Positions 1 through 7,555 of a stretch of DNA of 64,000 bases are shown piece by piece. The notes under the pieces are model-generated. The model was given only the letters and a program-made list of their open reading frames with translations, was not told where the DNA came from and did no database searches. This DNA comes from Candidatus Poribacteria bacterium (GTDB lineage: Bacteria; Poribacteria; WGA-4E; WGA-3G). The stretch lies in NCBI GenBank assembly GCA_012270865.1, contig JAAXHL010000051.1, positions 23,260-87,259 of the forward strand, in the 5' to 3' direction. Position numbers and translations under genes: made by a program. How positions within the stretch are numbered: the first letter of the stretch is position 1; every line of letters begins with the position of its first letter.

Positions 1-1
1 C

Positions 2-148
2 ACCGAAGACACTGAAAGTGCCGCGAATGTTGAAAGCACAGAAAGCACCGAAGACACTGAAAGTGCTGAGGATGCTGAAAACGTCGAGGATGCGGAAGAC
101 TCCGAAAGTACAGAGGAAACTGAAAGCGCGAAGGACTCCGAGAATTAG
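2..148 (+). CDS. C-terminal end of an acidic repeat protein (partial)
   Basis: The window opens inside a reading frame that runs without a stop to TAG at 146-148. It encodes about 48 residues made almost only of Glu, Asp, Ser, Thr and Ala in short repeats such as STEDTESAED. The start lies upstream of the window. Low-complexity acidic tails of this kind occur on secreted, surface and RNA-binding proteins, so no function can be assigned. The alternative frame starting at 18 gives an unlikely Lys/Arg-rich peptide and runs past this stop into the metK leader. I prefer the acidic frame because of its regular repeat and its stop just before the intergenic region. Confidence 0.55.
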   Translation, partial: TEDTESAANVESTESTEDTESAEDAENVEDAEDSESTEETESAKDSEN

Positions 149-198
149 TGCTTTTGTGCTTTCGTCTGAAATCTATAGTTTCGGAATGACGATTGTAC

Positions 199-220
199 GG
201 GTGGGTCGATGTACCCACCC
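199..220 (+). terminator. perfect 8-bp hairpin upstream of metK
   Basis: GGGTGGGT (199-206) and ACCCACCC (213-220) form a perfect stem around a 6-nt loop, about 50 nt after the stop of the preceding gene. The following sequence is pyrimidine-rich but lacks a clean T run. It could terminate the upstream gene or act in the metK leader. I see no recognisable SAM or SAH riboswitch in 149-307. Confidence 0.35.
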
Positions 221-307
221 CTTGTCTCTTATGCCAGCGATTTGGTTGGCAACCAGAGAGACTTGTCCTATAAAATAGTGTGGAAATAGATAAGTAGACG
301 AGGAGAC

Positions 308-1438
308 GTGGAATTGAGCAGGAATTTTCTGTTTACGTCCGAATCTGTTACTGAAGGACACCCCGACAAAATCGCAGACCAGATCTCTGACGCGGTACTT
401 GATGCCATATTTACAGCGGACCCGATGGGCAGAGTGGCTTGTGAGACTTTAGTTACGACTGGGCTTGCCGTTATTACAGGCGAAATCACGACTACGGCAA
501 ACTACGATGCGCAACAAATTGCGCGAAAAGTTCTTACCGACATCGGGTACACCGATATTGCGTACGGTTTTGATGCCGAGCGAAGTGCTGTACTGAGTAT
601 CATTGACAAACAGTCTCCCGATATTGCAATGGGTGTGAACCCAGGCGGCGCAGGAGACCAAGGCTTAATGTTTGGGTACGCCTGTACCGAGACCCCCGAA
701 TTGATGCCGCTCCCGATTACCCTCGCCCACCAATTAACACGGCAGTTGGCGAATGTCCGTAAAGACGGTACCCTTCCCTTTATCCGTCCTGATGGAAAAT
801 CTCAAGTAACAGTCGAATATGTTGACGACAAACCTAAAGCGGTGACAACTGTGGTCATCTCCGCGCAACACGACCCAGATGTTAGCGATACCGAGTTAAG
901 AGAAGCAATTATTCAAGAAGTTATCAAAAAAATAATTCCTAACAATCTTCAGGCCCCAGATATTAAATATCATATCAATCCAACTGGACGTTTTGTGACG
1001 GGTGGACCACAGGGAGATGCCGGTCTAACAGGTCGAAAGATCATTGTTGATACTTATGGCGGGATGGGACGGCACGGCGGCGGGGCACTGTCAGGGAAAG
1101 ACCCAACCAAAGTGGACCGGAGTGCGGCTTATGCAGCGCGACACGTCGCTAAAAACCTTGTCGCTGCCGGACTGGCAGAGCGGTGCGAAATACAGATCTC
1201 CTATGCAATTGGGAGGAGTGAACCTGTGTCTGTTATGGTAGACACTTTTGGCACCGGTGATGCAGAAGCACTCGAAAAACTCGTCAACACGCACTTCGAC
1301 TTAACGCCGATAGGCATTATTGAACGGTTGAAATTACGTCAACCGATCTATCAGAATACCGCTGCGTACGGGCATTTCGGGCGCGAGGAACCCGGTTTTA
1401 CTTGGGAAGAAACCGATTACGTCGAAAAACTCCGGTAG
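308..1438 (+). CDS. metK: S-adenosylmethionine synthetase
   Basis: This enzyme makes SAM from ATP and methionine in the cytoplasm. The N-terminus carries the family's ATP/methionine-site motif [28 protein letters not shown] appears in the middle, and [12 protein letters not shown] and [11 protein letters not shown] motifs toward the end. The 376 residues match the family's usual length. The start is uncertain. A GTG at 308 sits only 2 nt after AGGAG (301-305), whereas an in-frame TTG at 314 is 8 nt away and gives a protein beginning [11 protein letters not shown], which is closer to known family members. The next gene is ahcY, so SAM synthesis and SAH disposal are adjacent. Confidence 0.97.
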   Translation: MELSRNFLFTSESVTEGHPDKIADQISDAVLDAIFTADPMGRVACETLVTTGLAVITGEITTTANYDAQQIARKVLTDIGYTDIAYGFDAERSAVLSIIDKQSPDIAMGVNPGGAGDQGLMFGYACTETPELMPLPITLAHQLTRQLANVRKDGTLPFIRPDGKSQVTVEYVDDKPKAVTTVVISAQHDPDVSDTELREAIIQEVIKKIIPNNLQAPDIKYHINPTGRFVTGGPQGDAGLTGRKIIVDTYGGMGRHGGGALSGKDPTKVDRSAAYAARHVAKNLVAAGLAERCEIQISYAIGRSEPVSVMVDTFGTGDAEALEKLVNTHFDLTPIGIIERLKLRQPIYQNTAAYGHFGREEPGFTWEETDYVEKLR

Positions 1439-1441
1439 ATT

Positions 1442-1565
1442 AAAAAGCATTTAAAAATATTAGGCTTTGCAGGCGGGGTTTGTAACCCCGCCTGTAAGGC
1501 GTATTATATAGGATTTCATAAGAAAAATGCGTAAATCCTATATAAAAAGCATTTAAAAATATTAG
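1442..1565. repeat. palindromic element flanked by 22-bp direct repeats
   Basis: A 22-bp sequence, AAAAAGCATTTAAAAATATT plus AG, occurs identically at 1442-1463 and 1544-1565. Between the copies lie two hairpins. The first has an 11-bp stem, CAGGCGGGGTT (1470-1480) with AACCCCGCCTG (1484-1494). The second has a 13-bp stem, 1504-1516 with 1533-1545. The inner part 1462-1539 ends in TGCGTAAATCCT, which resembles the terminal repeats of the elements at 6053, 43660 and 44919. It fills the metK-ahcY gap and may terminate metK transcripts or be a small non-autonomous mobile element. Confidence 0.7.
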
Positions 1566-1583
1566 AAAATAAAAAGGAAATTG

Positions 1584-2846
1584 ATGAACTACGATATTAA
1601 AACAACGGAACTCGCATCGGTTGGGAAACAACGGATTGACTGGGCAAACCGGTTTATGCCTGTCTTGGATTCCATCCGTGCGCGGTTTGAAGATGAACAG
1701 CCTTTAAATGGACTCAGAGTCGCCGCATGTCTGCACGTCACAACTGAAACGGCGAACCTGATGAAAACGTTGAAAGCAGGCGGTGCCGAAGCCGTTCTCT
1801 GTGCCTCAAATCCCCTCAGCACGCAGGATGATGTCGCCGCATCTCTTGTCGTTGACGAAGCCATCGGTGTGTTCGCCATTAACGGTGAAGATACAGAAAC
1901 CTATTACAAACACATCGATGCCACGCTCGATTTGCAACCCACGATTACGATGGACGACGGTGCCGACCTCGTTTCGAGACTCCATTCCGAAGAGACGAAT
2001 CCTGCTTTGGTTGAGCAGGTTGTCGCGGGAACTGAAGAAACGACGACAGGCGTTATCCGACTCAAGAGCATGGCAGCCGAAGGTGTCCTAAAATATCCGA
2101 TTATTGCTGTAAACGACGCACGGACGAAGCATTTTTTTGATAATCGATACGGCACAGGACAGAGCACCTTGGACGGTATCATCAGAGCCACGAACCTGTT
2201 GATTGCCGGAACGACAGTTGTCGTCGCGGGTTATGGATGGTGTGGCAGAGGTGTCGCAAGCCGCGCACGCGGATTAGGCGCGAACGTTATCGTCACCGAA
2301 GTTAATGCCTTAAAAGCACTCGAAGCCGTGATGGATGGATTCCGAGTGATACCGATGCAGAAAGCGGTTCAAGAAGCCGACCTCGTTATAACACTCACAG
2401 GTGATATCCACGTCTTGCGTAAAGAGCATTTTGAAGCGATGAAAGATGGCGCAATTATTGCCAATTCCGGTCATTTCAACGTTGAGATTGACATCCCAGT
2501 GCTCGAAAAATTGAGCGTTGATAAGCAGCTCGCGCGTCCTTATGTAGATATGTATACCCTTGAAGACGGTCGAAAACTCTACCTCGTCGGTGAGGGTAGA
2601 TTGGTGAACCTCGCAGCTGCCGAGGGGCATCCAGCGAGTGTTATGGATATGAGTTTTGCGAACCAAGCACTCTCTCTTGAATACATTGCCAAAAATCATG
2701 ATCAATTTGAGAATCGCGTGTACGATGTTCCTGAATCCATTGACGAGATGGTTGCCGAGCTAAAATTGCAGGCATTCGGTGTCGAAATCGACACACTCAC
2801 AGATGAGCAGGTGAAGTATCTCAATTCATGGGAAATGGGAACTTAG
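1584..2846 (+). CDS. ahcY: adenosylhomocysteinase (SAH hydrolase)
   Basis: This NAD-dependent enzyme splits S-adenosylhomocysteine into adenosine and homocysteine, relieving product inhibition of methyltransferases. Visible family features are [15 protein letters not shown] near residue 50, [11 protein letters not shown] near 190, the Rossmann loop [18 protein letters not shown] near 215 and [10 protein letters not shown] near 295. The protein is about 420 residues, ends YLNSWEMGT, and matches the short bacterial/archaeal type. The ATG at 1584 has AAGGAAA just upstream. A TTG at 1581 is a less likely alternative. With metK upstream and a PfkB kinase downstream it forms a plausible SAM-recycling neighbourhood. 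Confidence 0.97.
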   Translation: MNYDIKTTELASVGKQRIDWANRFMPVLDSIRARFEDEQPLNGLRVAACLHVTTETANLMKTLKAGGAEAVLCASNPLSTQDDVAASLVVDEAIGVFAINGEDTETYYKHIDATLDLQPTITMDDGADLVSRLHSEETNPALVEQVVAGTEETTTGVIRLKSMAAEGVLKYPIIAVNDARTKHFFDNRYGTGQSTLDGIIRATNLLIAGTTVVVAGYGWCGRGVASRARGLGANVIVTEVNALKALEAVMDGFRVIPMQKAVQEADLVITLTGDIHVLRKEHFEAMKDGAIIANSGHFNVEIDIPVLEKLSVDKQLARPYVDMYTLEDGRKLYLVGEGRLVNLAAAEGHPASVMDMSFANQALSLEYIAKNHDQFENRVYDVPESIDEMVAELKLQAFGVEIDTLTDEQVKYLNSWEMGT

Positions 2847-2986
2847 CGATTGTTCACACGCCGTAATGCATAGCCGTTTTCGTATAGCGTTAACGCGAAT
2901 TTGATTAATCATTTCGGATGTGTATCTATCTCTATTTCCGCATCACAGGGATCCGTGAATCGTAGCACAAATTGTGAGGGCTGCGT

Positions 2987-3217
2987 ATGAAGAAATCAGA
3001 CATTTTGGAAAGTGTAATAATACTTCTGTCGGCAGTGTTATTGTTACTGATCTGGGCAGCATCTTCTCAGGCAATACTATTCTCGCCGACGTTGGTAAAA
3101 ATCCTGAGTTTTTTGCAGTATCCATTAGTTGTCGTGCTCAGCGTAATTTTCATTCGTCGGTTGCGGCGGGTGATCCGCGCGTTCCGAGAAAATAAAAATA
3201 AACCGGGGCCTTTCTAA
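2987..3217 (+). CDS. small two-helix membrane protein, unknown
   Basis: I do not recognise this 76-residue protein. It has a hydrophobic segment at about residues 8-32 and a second at about 38-55, then a basic cytoplasmic-looking tail rich in Arg and Lys. GAGGG lies upstream of the ATG. It sits between ahcY and a BrnA-like antitoxin and shows no toxin motif. The tail fits the positive-inside rule with both termini in the cytoplasm. It is short, so the gene call itself is moderate. Confidence 0.5.
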   Translation: MKKSDILESVIILLSAVLLLLIWAASSQAILFSPTLVKILSFLQYPLVVVLSVIFIRRLRRVIRAFRENKNKPGPF

Positions 3218-3259
3218 ATTAAGGTAGCATCGGATAAGAATATGTTGATACACCAACGA

Positions 3260-3282
3260 TTTTTCTTGGGATCCAAGAAAAA
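3260..3282 (+). promoter_or_regulatory. perfect 10-bp inverted repeat before the BrnA-like gene
   Basis: TTTTTCTTGG (3260-3269) and CCAAGAAAAA (3273-3282) pair perfectly around GAT. The repeat ends 22 nt before the likely ATG at 3305. BrnA antitoxins are known to repress their own operons, so this could be an operator. The T- and A-rich arms also allow it to be a bidirectional terminator. Confidence 0.45.
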
Positions 3283-3304
3283 ACCGGTAGAAAGGCGAAT
3301 ACCC

Positions 3305-3607
3305 ATGAAAGAGCAGAATACATACGTCGAATACAGTCGTTCTGAGATAGACACACAGCCGGATGAGACCGAGTGGAGCCGCTTTGATGCGCTAACGGAT
3401 GCCGATATTGATACTGCTGCAGCGTCTGATGCAGACGATCCTAAAACGGATGCAACCTTCTGGAAAGATGCAACCGTAGTAATGCCAGAAAATGTTATTA
3501 CTATTGATTTGGACTTGTTAGAGTGGTTTAAGACACACGCACCTGACTATGAAACACAGATTAACACAGTCCTTCGGGAATACGTTGAGGCAAACGCCAA
3601 CAACTAA
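3305..3607 (+). CDS. BrnA-like antitoxin domain protein (orphan)
   Basis: The 100-residue protein resembles the BrnA antitoxin family. An acidic N-terminus contains FDALTDADIDTA, then FWKDATVVMPENV, then the ribbon-helix-helix-like part IDLDLLEWFKTHAPDYETQI followed by INTVLREYVEA. In the family this C-terminal part binds operator DNA while the N-terminus wraps the BrnT RNase toxin. No BrnT-like gene lies next to it: the upstream neighbour is a membrane protein and the downstream one a sugar kinase. I chose ATG 3305 because AAAGG lies 9 nt upstream. An in-frame start at 3242 would read through the inverted repeat. Confidence 0.72.
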   Translation: MKEQNTYVEYSRSEIDTQPDETEWSRFDALTDADIDTAAASDADDPKTDATFWKDATVVMPENVITIDLDLLEWFKTHAPDYETQINTVLREYVEANANN

Positions 3608-3670
3608 CCAATCTTCTGTCCAGAGGCATAATGCAGAGAAATGTAAGCATGTCATAAAAGGATTCACAAC

Positions 3671-4576
3671 ATGGCGGTTTTAGTCGTTGGAACGGTGACC
3701 TTAGATACAGTGGAAACACCAAGTAGACGCGTTGAGGATGTACTTGGCGGCTCCGGTGTCTATGCTGCTATCGCCGCGAGTTTTTTTCGCAATACCGTTC
3801 AACTTATCGGAGTCGTCGGGGCTGATTTTCCGCAGACCTACACAGATATCCTCCAAACCCACGGAATCGATCTCCAAGGATTAGAGCGCGTTGAAGATGG
3901 CAAAACATTTCGATGGGGTGGTCGGTATACTGAGGACTTTAACGTGCGAGATACCCTCTTTACAGAACTAAATGTTATTGAGGGTTTTCAACCCGTTTTA
4001 CCTGAAACTTACAAAGATACCCCCTACCTTTTTTTGGCGAATAACGCACCCGCATTGCAGCTGAGTATCATTGAACAGACAAAAAATCCGAAACTGATCG
4101 TCTGTGATACGATGGATTTTTGGATTAATGAAGAACGCGCAGCGTTAGAGGCACTTTTAGCACGTGTTGATGTCCTCATCTTGAACGATAGTGAGGCACG
4201 ACTGCTAACAGGTGATACCAACTTGGTGCGCGCTGCAGAGACGATTCTACGCTATGGTCCAGAGCGGGTCATCGTCAAAAAGGGTGAACACGGTGCGATC
4301 AGTATCACGGAGTCATCCTACTTCAATGCCCCGGCATATCCGATCAAGCAAGTTGCCGACCCAACAGGTGCTGGCGATAGTTTTGCAGGTGGGATGATGG
4401 GTTACCTCGCTTCCGTTGAGGATACATCGGAGGAAGCGATACGCAGTGCTATGGTCTACGGCGCGGTCGTCGCCTCTTTTAACATTGAAGACTTTAGCAT
4501 CAACCGCCAAAAGCGTGTCCAGTTTTCCGAAATTTCATCGCGGTATCAAGAACTTCAAGAAGCTGTCCGTTTTTAA
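3671..4576 (+). CDS. PfkB family (ribokinase-like) kinase
   Basis: This 301-residue cytoplasmic kinase has the two PfkB signatures. They are the N-terminal glycine-rich GGSGVYAAIAASFF near residue 26 and the C-terminal DPTGAGDSFAGG near residue 235, which holds the catalytic Asp and the anion hole. The substrate cannot be read from sequence. Its position after metK and ahcY suggests adenosine or another nucleoside released by SAH hydrolysis. That is inference, since sugars are equally typical for the family. The gene overlaps the convergent lpdA gene by 4 bp at 4573-4576, so the two transcripts meet end to end. Confidence 0.9.
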   Translation: MAVLVVGTVTLDTVETPSRRVEDVLGGSGVYAAIAASFFRNTVQLIGVVGADFPQTYTDILQTHGIDLQGLERVEDGKTFRWGGRYTEDFNVRDTLFTELNVIEGFQPVLPETYKDTPYLFLANNAPALQLSIIEQTKNPKLIVCDTMDFWINEERAALEALLARVDVLILNDSEARLLTGDTNLVRAAETILRYGPERVIVKKGEHGAISITESSYFNAPAYPIKQVADPTGAGDSFAGGMMGYLASVEDTSEEAIRSAMVYGAVVASFNIEDFSINRQKRVQFSEISSRYQELQEAVRF

Positions 4577-5961
4577 TGTAGACTGTGAATCGCCTTATCA
4601 TATGCCGCTTCAGCGGACTCCATCACCATCTCTGAGAGTGTCGGATGCGCATGAACAGTGTGCGCTATATCCGCGGCAGAAGCACCGAGACGTACTGCAA
4701 CCGCAGCTTCGTGAATAAGCGTTGAAGCCTGCGCACCGACAATATGAACGCCGAGAATATCCCCACTATCGGCATCAGAGACCGTCTTAACGAACCCGTC
4801 TGTCTCGCGTAATCCCAACGCCTTCCCGTTCGCAGCGTATGGAAATCTCCCGATCTTCACCTCATAACCTTCATCAGTCGCCTCTTTTTCTGTCATACCG
4901 ACGTGTCCAATTTCGGGTAAAGTAAAAACACACCACGGAATAACTTGATAATCCATCTCAACGTTGTTGTCGAGACAATTTTGTGCAGCAACCTTCCCCT
5001 CTGCCGATGCAACGTGTGCCAGTAGATACCGACTTGCGACATCCCCAACGGCGTAAATACCCGGAACATTCGTCTGCATCCGCGCATCCGCGACGATTTT
5101 TCCGTTCTCCGTGCGCACACCAACCGTTTCTAAACCGACCCCTTCCGTGTTGTAGCGTCTCCCAATCGAGACGAGCATCTTTTCTGCGGTCAACGCTTCA
5201 CCAGATTCAAGCACCGCTGTGACACCTGCGTCCGATTTTTTAACGTGCGTGAGGTTGGCACCAGTGTGGAGAGTGATACCTTTCCGTTTCATAAAAAGTT
5301 GGATATGACGGACGACTTGCACATCTTCAGTTGCTAAAATTGTCGGGAGGAGTTCCAGCACGGTCACCTTACAACCGAGGGCATTGAAAATTGAGGCGAA
5401 CTCACATCCAGAAACCCCGCCACCCACAATCAGCAGGCTTTCAGGGAGTTCTGTGAGGTTCAGGATGCCAGTCGTTGTTAGTACCTGTTCCTCATCAATT
5501 TCAAAAATAGGAGGATCCGACGGTTCGGAACCTGTGGCGATGATGATATTTTTCGCATGCAGCTGCTCCGTTGTACCATCAGATTTACGAACGATAATGG
5601 TGTTTCTATCGGCAAGTGTACCTGTACCGTTGAAAGAATCAACCTTATTGGCTTTCAGCAGCTGTGCGATGCCACCCGTTAGCTGCTGGATGACCGAATT
5701 TTTGTGGGTCAAGACCTGTGGATAATCAATAGTCGTCTCGCCACTGATATGCACACCAAAGTCGGGTGCCTCCTGAACTTGAGTAGCGAGGTTAGCGACG
5801 GCGTAAAGCGTCTTCGTCGGGATACATCCGCGATTCAGGCAGGTACCACCCCACTCCCCTTTTTCTATAAGGCAGACACTACCACCGAGTTGTGCTGCTT
5901 TAATCGCAGCAACGTAACCGCCCGGTCCGCCACCGATAATTCCGACATTGTATGTAGACAT
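4573..5961 (-). CDS. lpdA: dihydrolipoyl dehydrogenase
   Basis: This is the FAD/NAD flavoprotein (E3) of 2-oxoacid dehydrogenase and glycine cleavage complexes. It shows the N-terminal FAD site GIIGGGPGGYVAAIKAAQLG, the redox-active disulfide GGTCLNRGCIPTK, the NAD site GGGVSGCEFASIF, the FAD motif GIYAVGDV and the C-terminal active-site HAHPTLSE. About 462 residues is usual. The start at 5961 (MSTYNVGII) follows GGAG by a good distance, and an upstream ATG at 6000 only adds an odd leader. An E1 alpha gene lies at 51840, far from here, so the complex is not encoded as one operon in this window. Confidence 0.96.
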   Translation of the reverse strand: MSTYNVGIIGGGPGGYVAAIKAAQLGGSVCLIEKGEWGGTCLNRGCIPTKTLYAVANLATQVQEAPDFGVHISGETTIDYPQVLTHKNSVIQQLTGGIAQLLKANKVDSFNGTGTLADRNTIIVRKSDGTTEQLHAKNIIIATGSEPSDPPIFEIDEEQVLTTTGILNLTELPESLLIVGGGVSGCEFASIFNALGCKVTVLELLPTILATEDVQVVRHIQLFMKRKGITLHTGANLTHVKKSDAGVTAVLESGEALTAEKMLVSIGRRYNTEGVGLETVGVRTENGKIVADARMQTNVPGIYAVGDVASRYLLAHVASAEGKVAAQNCLDNNVEMDYQVIPWCVFTLPEIGHVGMTEKEATDEGYEVKIGRFPYAANGKALGLRETDGFVKTVSDADSGDILGVHIVGAQASTLIHEAAVAVRLGASAADIAHTVHAHPTLSEMVMESAEAAYDKAIHSLH

Positions 5962-6052
5962 AACGACTCCTATCCTATAGAATGCGTAGAATTTTATCAC
6001 AAAGGTGGAGGGTTGTCAAATTCAAATATTCAGTTTCAAGTCGAAAAAAAAT

Positions 6053-6142
6053 AGGTCTTACGCAAACCCCTTGTAGGCGGGGTTTGTAACCCCCACCGAC
6101 AAGGCGTATTATGTAGGATTTCATGACAAATGCGTAAGCCCT
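6053..6142. repeat. MITE-like 90-bp element
   Basis: The ends AGGTCTTACGCA (6053-6064) and TGCGTAAGCCCT (6131-6142) are near-perfect inverted repeats. They match the ends of the 120-bp elements at 43660 and 44919. Inside is the GTAGGCGGGGTTTGTAACCC hairpin shared with the element at 1462. It lies in the space upstream of lpdA. No target-site duplication is clear. Confidence 0.65.
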
Positions 6143-6274
6143 AAAAAATACAAAGGCGATTACAGTTCAGTATCACTACCGACTGCGGTAGGTGCGGTGT
6201 TTTTGTTGCGGATTTCCCTCCTAACTGCACCGATGATGAGTGGATAAATAATTACAGGCTTCACTATAAAAGGG

Positions 6275-6622
6275 TCAGTCGTTGGTGAGTGCCGAAATCG
6301 CAGCATCCTCGTTCTCGAAATGTTCAAAAACATGCACGAGCCGAGTTAGGACGAGTAAACTCTTAATGTGTCGCCCAACATTGATAATACCGATACGACT
6401 TTTCAGCTGCGCCGCGATAACATGTACATTTACCAGCATACCGAGTCCCGAACTATCGATCTTATGAACATGTTCAAAATTGATGAGAAAGCAGGGTGCT
6501 TCGGAAGCATCTAATAGTTCTAACGCGAGTCTCTCTCGCAATTCCGATACTGCAGTACCCGCAATTTTACCGTGTGGTTCCAAAATTGGAATGCCATCTT
6601 TCAGGCGTATCATCATTTTCAT
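6275..6622 (-). CDS. STAS-domain anti-anti-sigma-factor-like protein
   Basis: This 115-residue protein fits the SpoIIAA/RsbV-type STAS fold. It begins with MMIRLKDGIPILEPHGKI, a beta-strand pair, and carries the phospho-acceptor region KIDSSGLGMLV near residue 55, where Ser is normally phosphorylated by an anti-sigma kinase. The start at 6622 follows AAGGAG. A longer frame to 6724 lacks such a site. No partner kinase or sigma factor lies nearby, so its switch partner must be encoded elsewhere. Confidence 0.88.
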   Translation of the reverse strand: MKMMIRLKDGIPILEPHGKIAGTAVSELRERLALELLDASEAPCFLINFEHVHKIDSSGLGMLVNVHVIAAQLKSRIGIINVGRHIKSLLVLTRLVHVFEHFENEDAAISALTND

Positions 6623-6960
6623 GAGTTTCTCCTTTATAACTTTTTTGGAGGGGATACTGTCAATCGTGAAATATCCCTCAATTTCTCTCATCGACGAGAC
6701 ATAAAATTCTGCCTGCTGATGCATGAAATGCCCATTATATTAAGTATTAAGGATGAAACTGAAAAAGTTGACAGTAAATGTCACATTTTTTCTGTTTTTA
6801 TTCAAAAAAACTATAATTTTGACAATTTTTCTCCATTTCATGAAGTATTTTCAAGAATATTTCTATATCCAAAACTAAATCGTCCTGAGCTGCATCGGTG
6901 CTAAATTTGACAAAAAAGGCGATGTGTGCTACAGTGGTATCAGCCCGAAAATAAGAATAG

Positions 6961-7131
6961 AGAAGGTTTGATGGGGACTCCATAAACCGATTTGGACATA
7001 GAGATTCTGCTATCGCCTGCCAGCACGGTGCAGTTGTAACCGTTGTACAGTCGGATATTGAGAACGCAGATGCGTCATTCAATTTACTCGAAACCGTCGA
7101 TATATTTTCACTTAAATACGGAGATGCCTAA
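6961..7131 (+). pseudogene. possible remnant of a coding sequence
   Basis: The stretch 6623-7163 between the STAS gene and the gltB promoter has no convincing intact gene. Within it, 6961-7131 stays open and reads like protein, for example ACQHGAVVTVVQSDIENAD and SFNLLETVDIFSLKYGDA, ending in TAA. There is no ribosome site or good start. It may be the C-terminal end of a lost gene. The part from 6725 to 6960 is A+T-rich and I see nothing in it. Confidence 0.3.
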
Positions 7132-7163
7132 GGCGAAGTAGAACAAGTGATAAGTGAAATGAT

Positions 7164-7192
7164 TTGACTTTTCGCTTGAATTAGGATATAAT
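7164..7192 (+). promoter_or_regulatory. near-consensus sigma70 promoter for gltB
   Basis: TTGACT (7164-7169) and TATAAT (7187-7192) are separated by exactly 17 nt. Transcription would start near 7199, leaving a leader of roughly 355 nt before gltB. Confidence 0.75.
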
Positions 7193-7198
7193 ATTAAA

Positions 7199-7555
7199 AC
7201 TGATGAGTGGCTTTGGCTCAAAAATAGAGATCAAACCGAAGTATGTAAACCCGCCAAATTGTTCGCGAATCGGTGTCGGTACGATCGCGAATCTTTGTTG
7301 ATTCCAGAGGTTTTCTCTTACCTTGGGGCGCGCTATATTCGGCAGGATACAAATGGACAGCGTCCGATTTAATCTCAGACTTATCCAGTCTTGAAGCGGA
7401 GTCTATTCTCCGATTTGTTGTTTCTTTAGATAGAAGAACGTCAAGTTATGATGCGTGAGTCCTGCTCCAAGGCGTAAAATAAAATAGCGAAATCTAAAAG
7501 TTCACTCAACAAAGCCATAATATAAGAAACATGGAAGAATGCATGGAGAGTTAGT
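7199..7555 (+). other. long untranslated leader of gltB
   Basis: The interval between the promoter and gltB holds no convincing gene. A weak 61-codon frame from GTG 7273 has no ribosome site. TCGCGAATC occurs twice, near 7264 and 7286. I could not match the leader to a known riboswitch or glutamine-sensing RNA. It could regulate gltB or be decayed sequence. Confidence 0.35.

Noticed and set aside
18..278. Lys/Arg-rich frame at the window start
   Set aside because: It is a shifted frame over the acidic repeat that ends at 148 and runs into the metK leader without a coding pattern.
149..307. Possible SAM or SAH riboswitch before metK
   Set aside because: Only simple hairpins are visible; none of the conserved riboswitch sequences I know is present.
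6798..7082. 94-codon minus frame between the STAS gene and gltB
   Set aside because: Its composition looks non-coding and it lies opposite the more protein-like remnant at 6961-7131.
7273..7458. 61-codon frame in the gltB leader
   Set aside because: It starts at GTG with no ribosome site and has no recognisable content; kept only as part of the leader.
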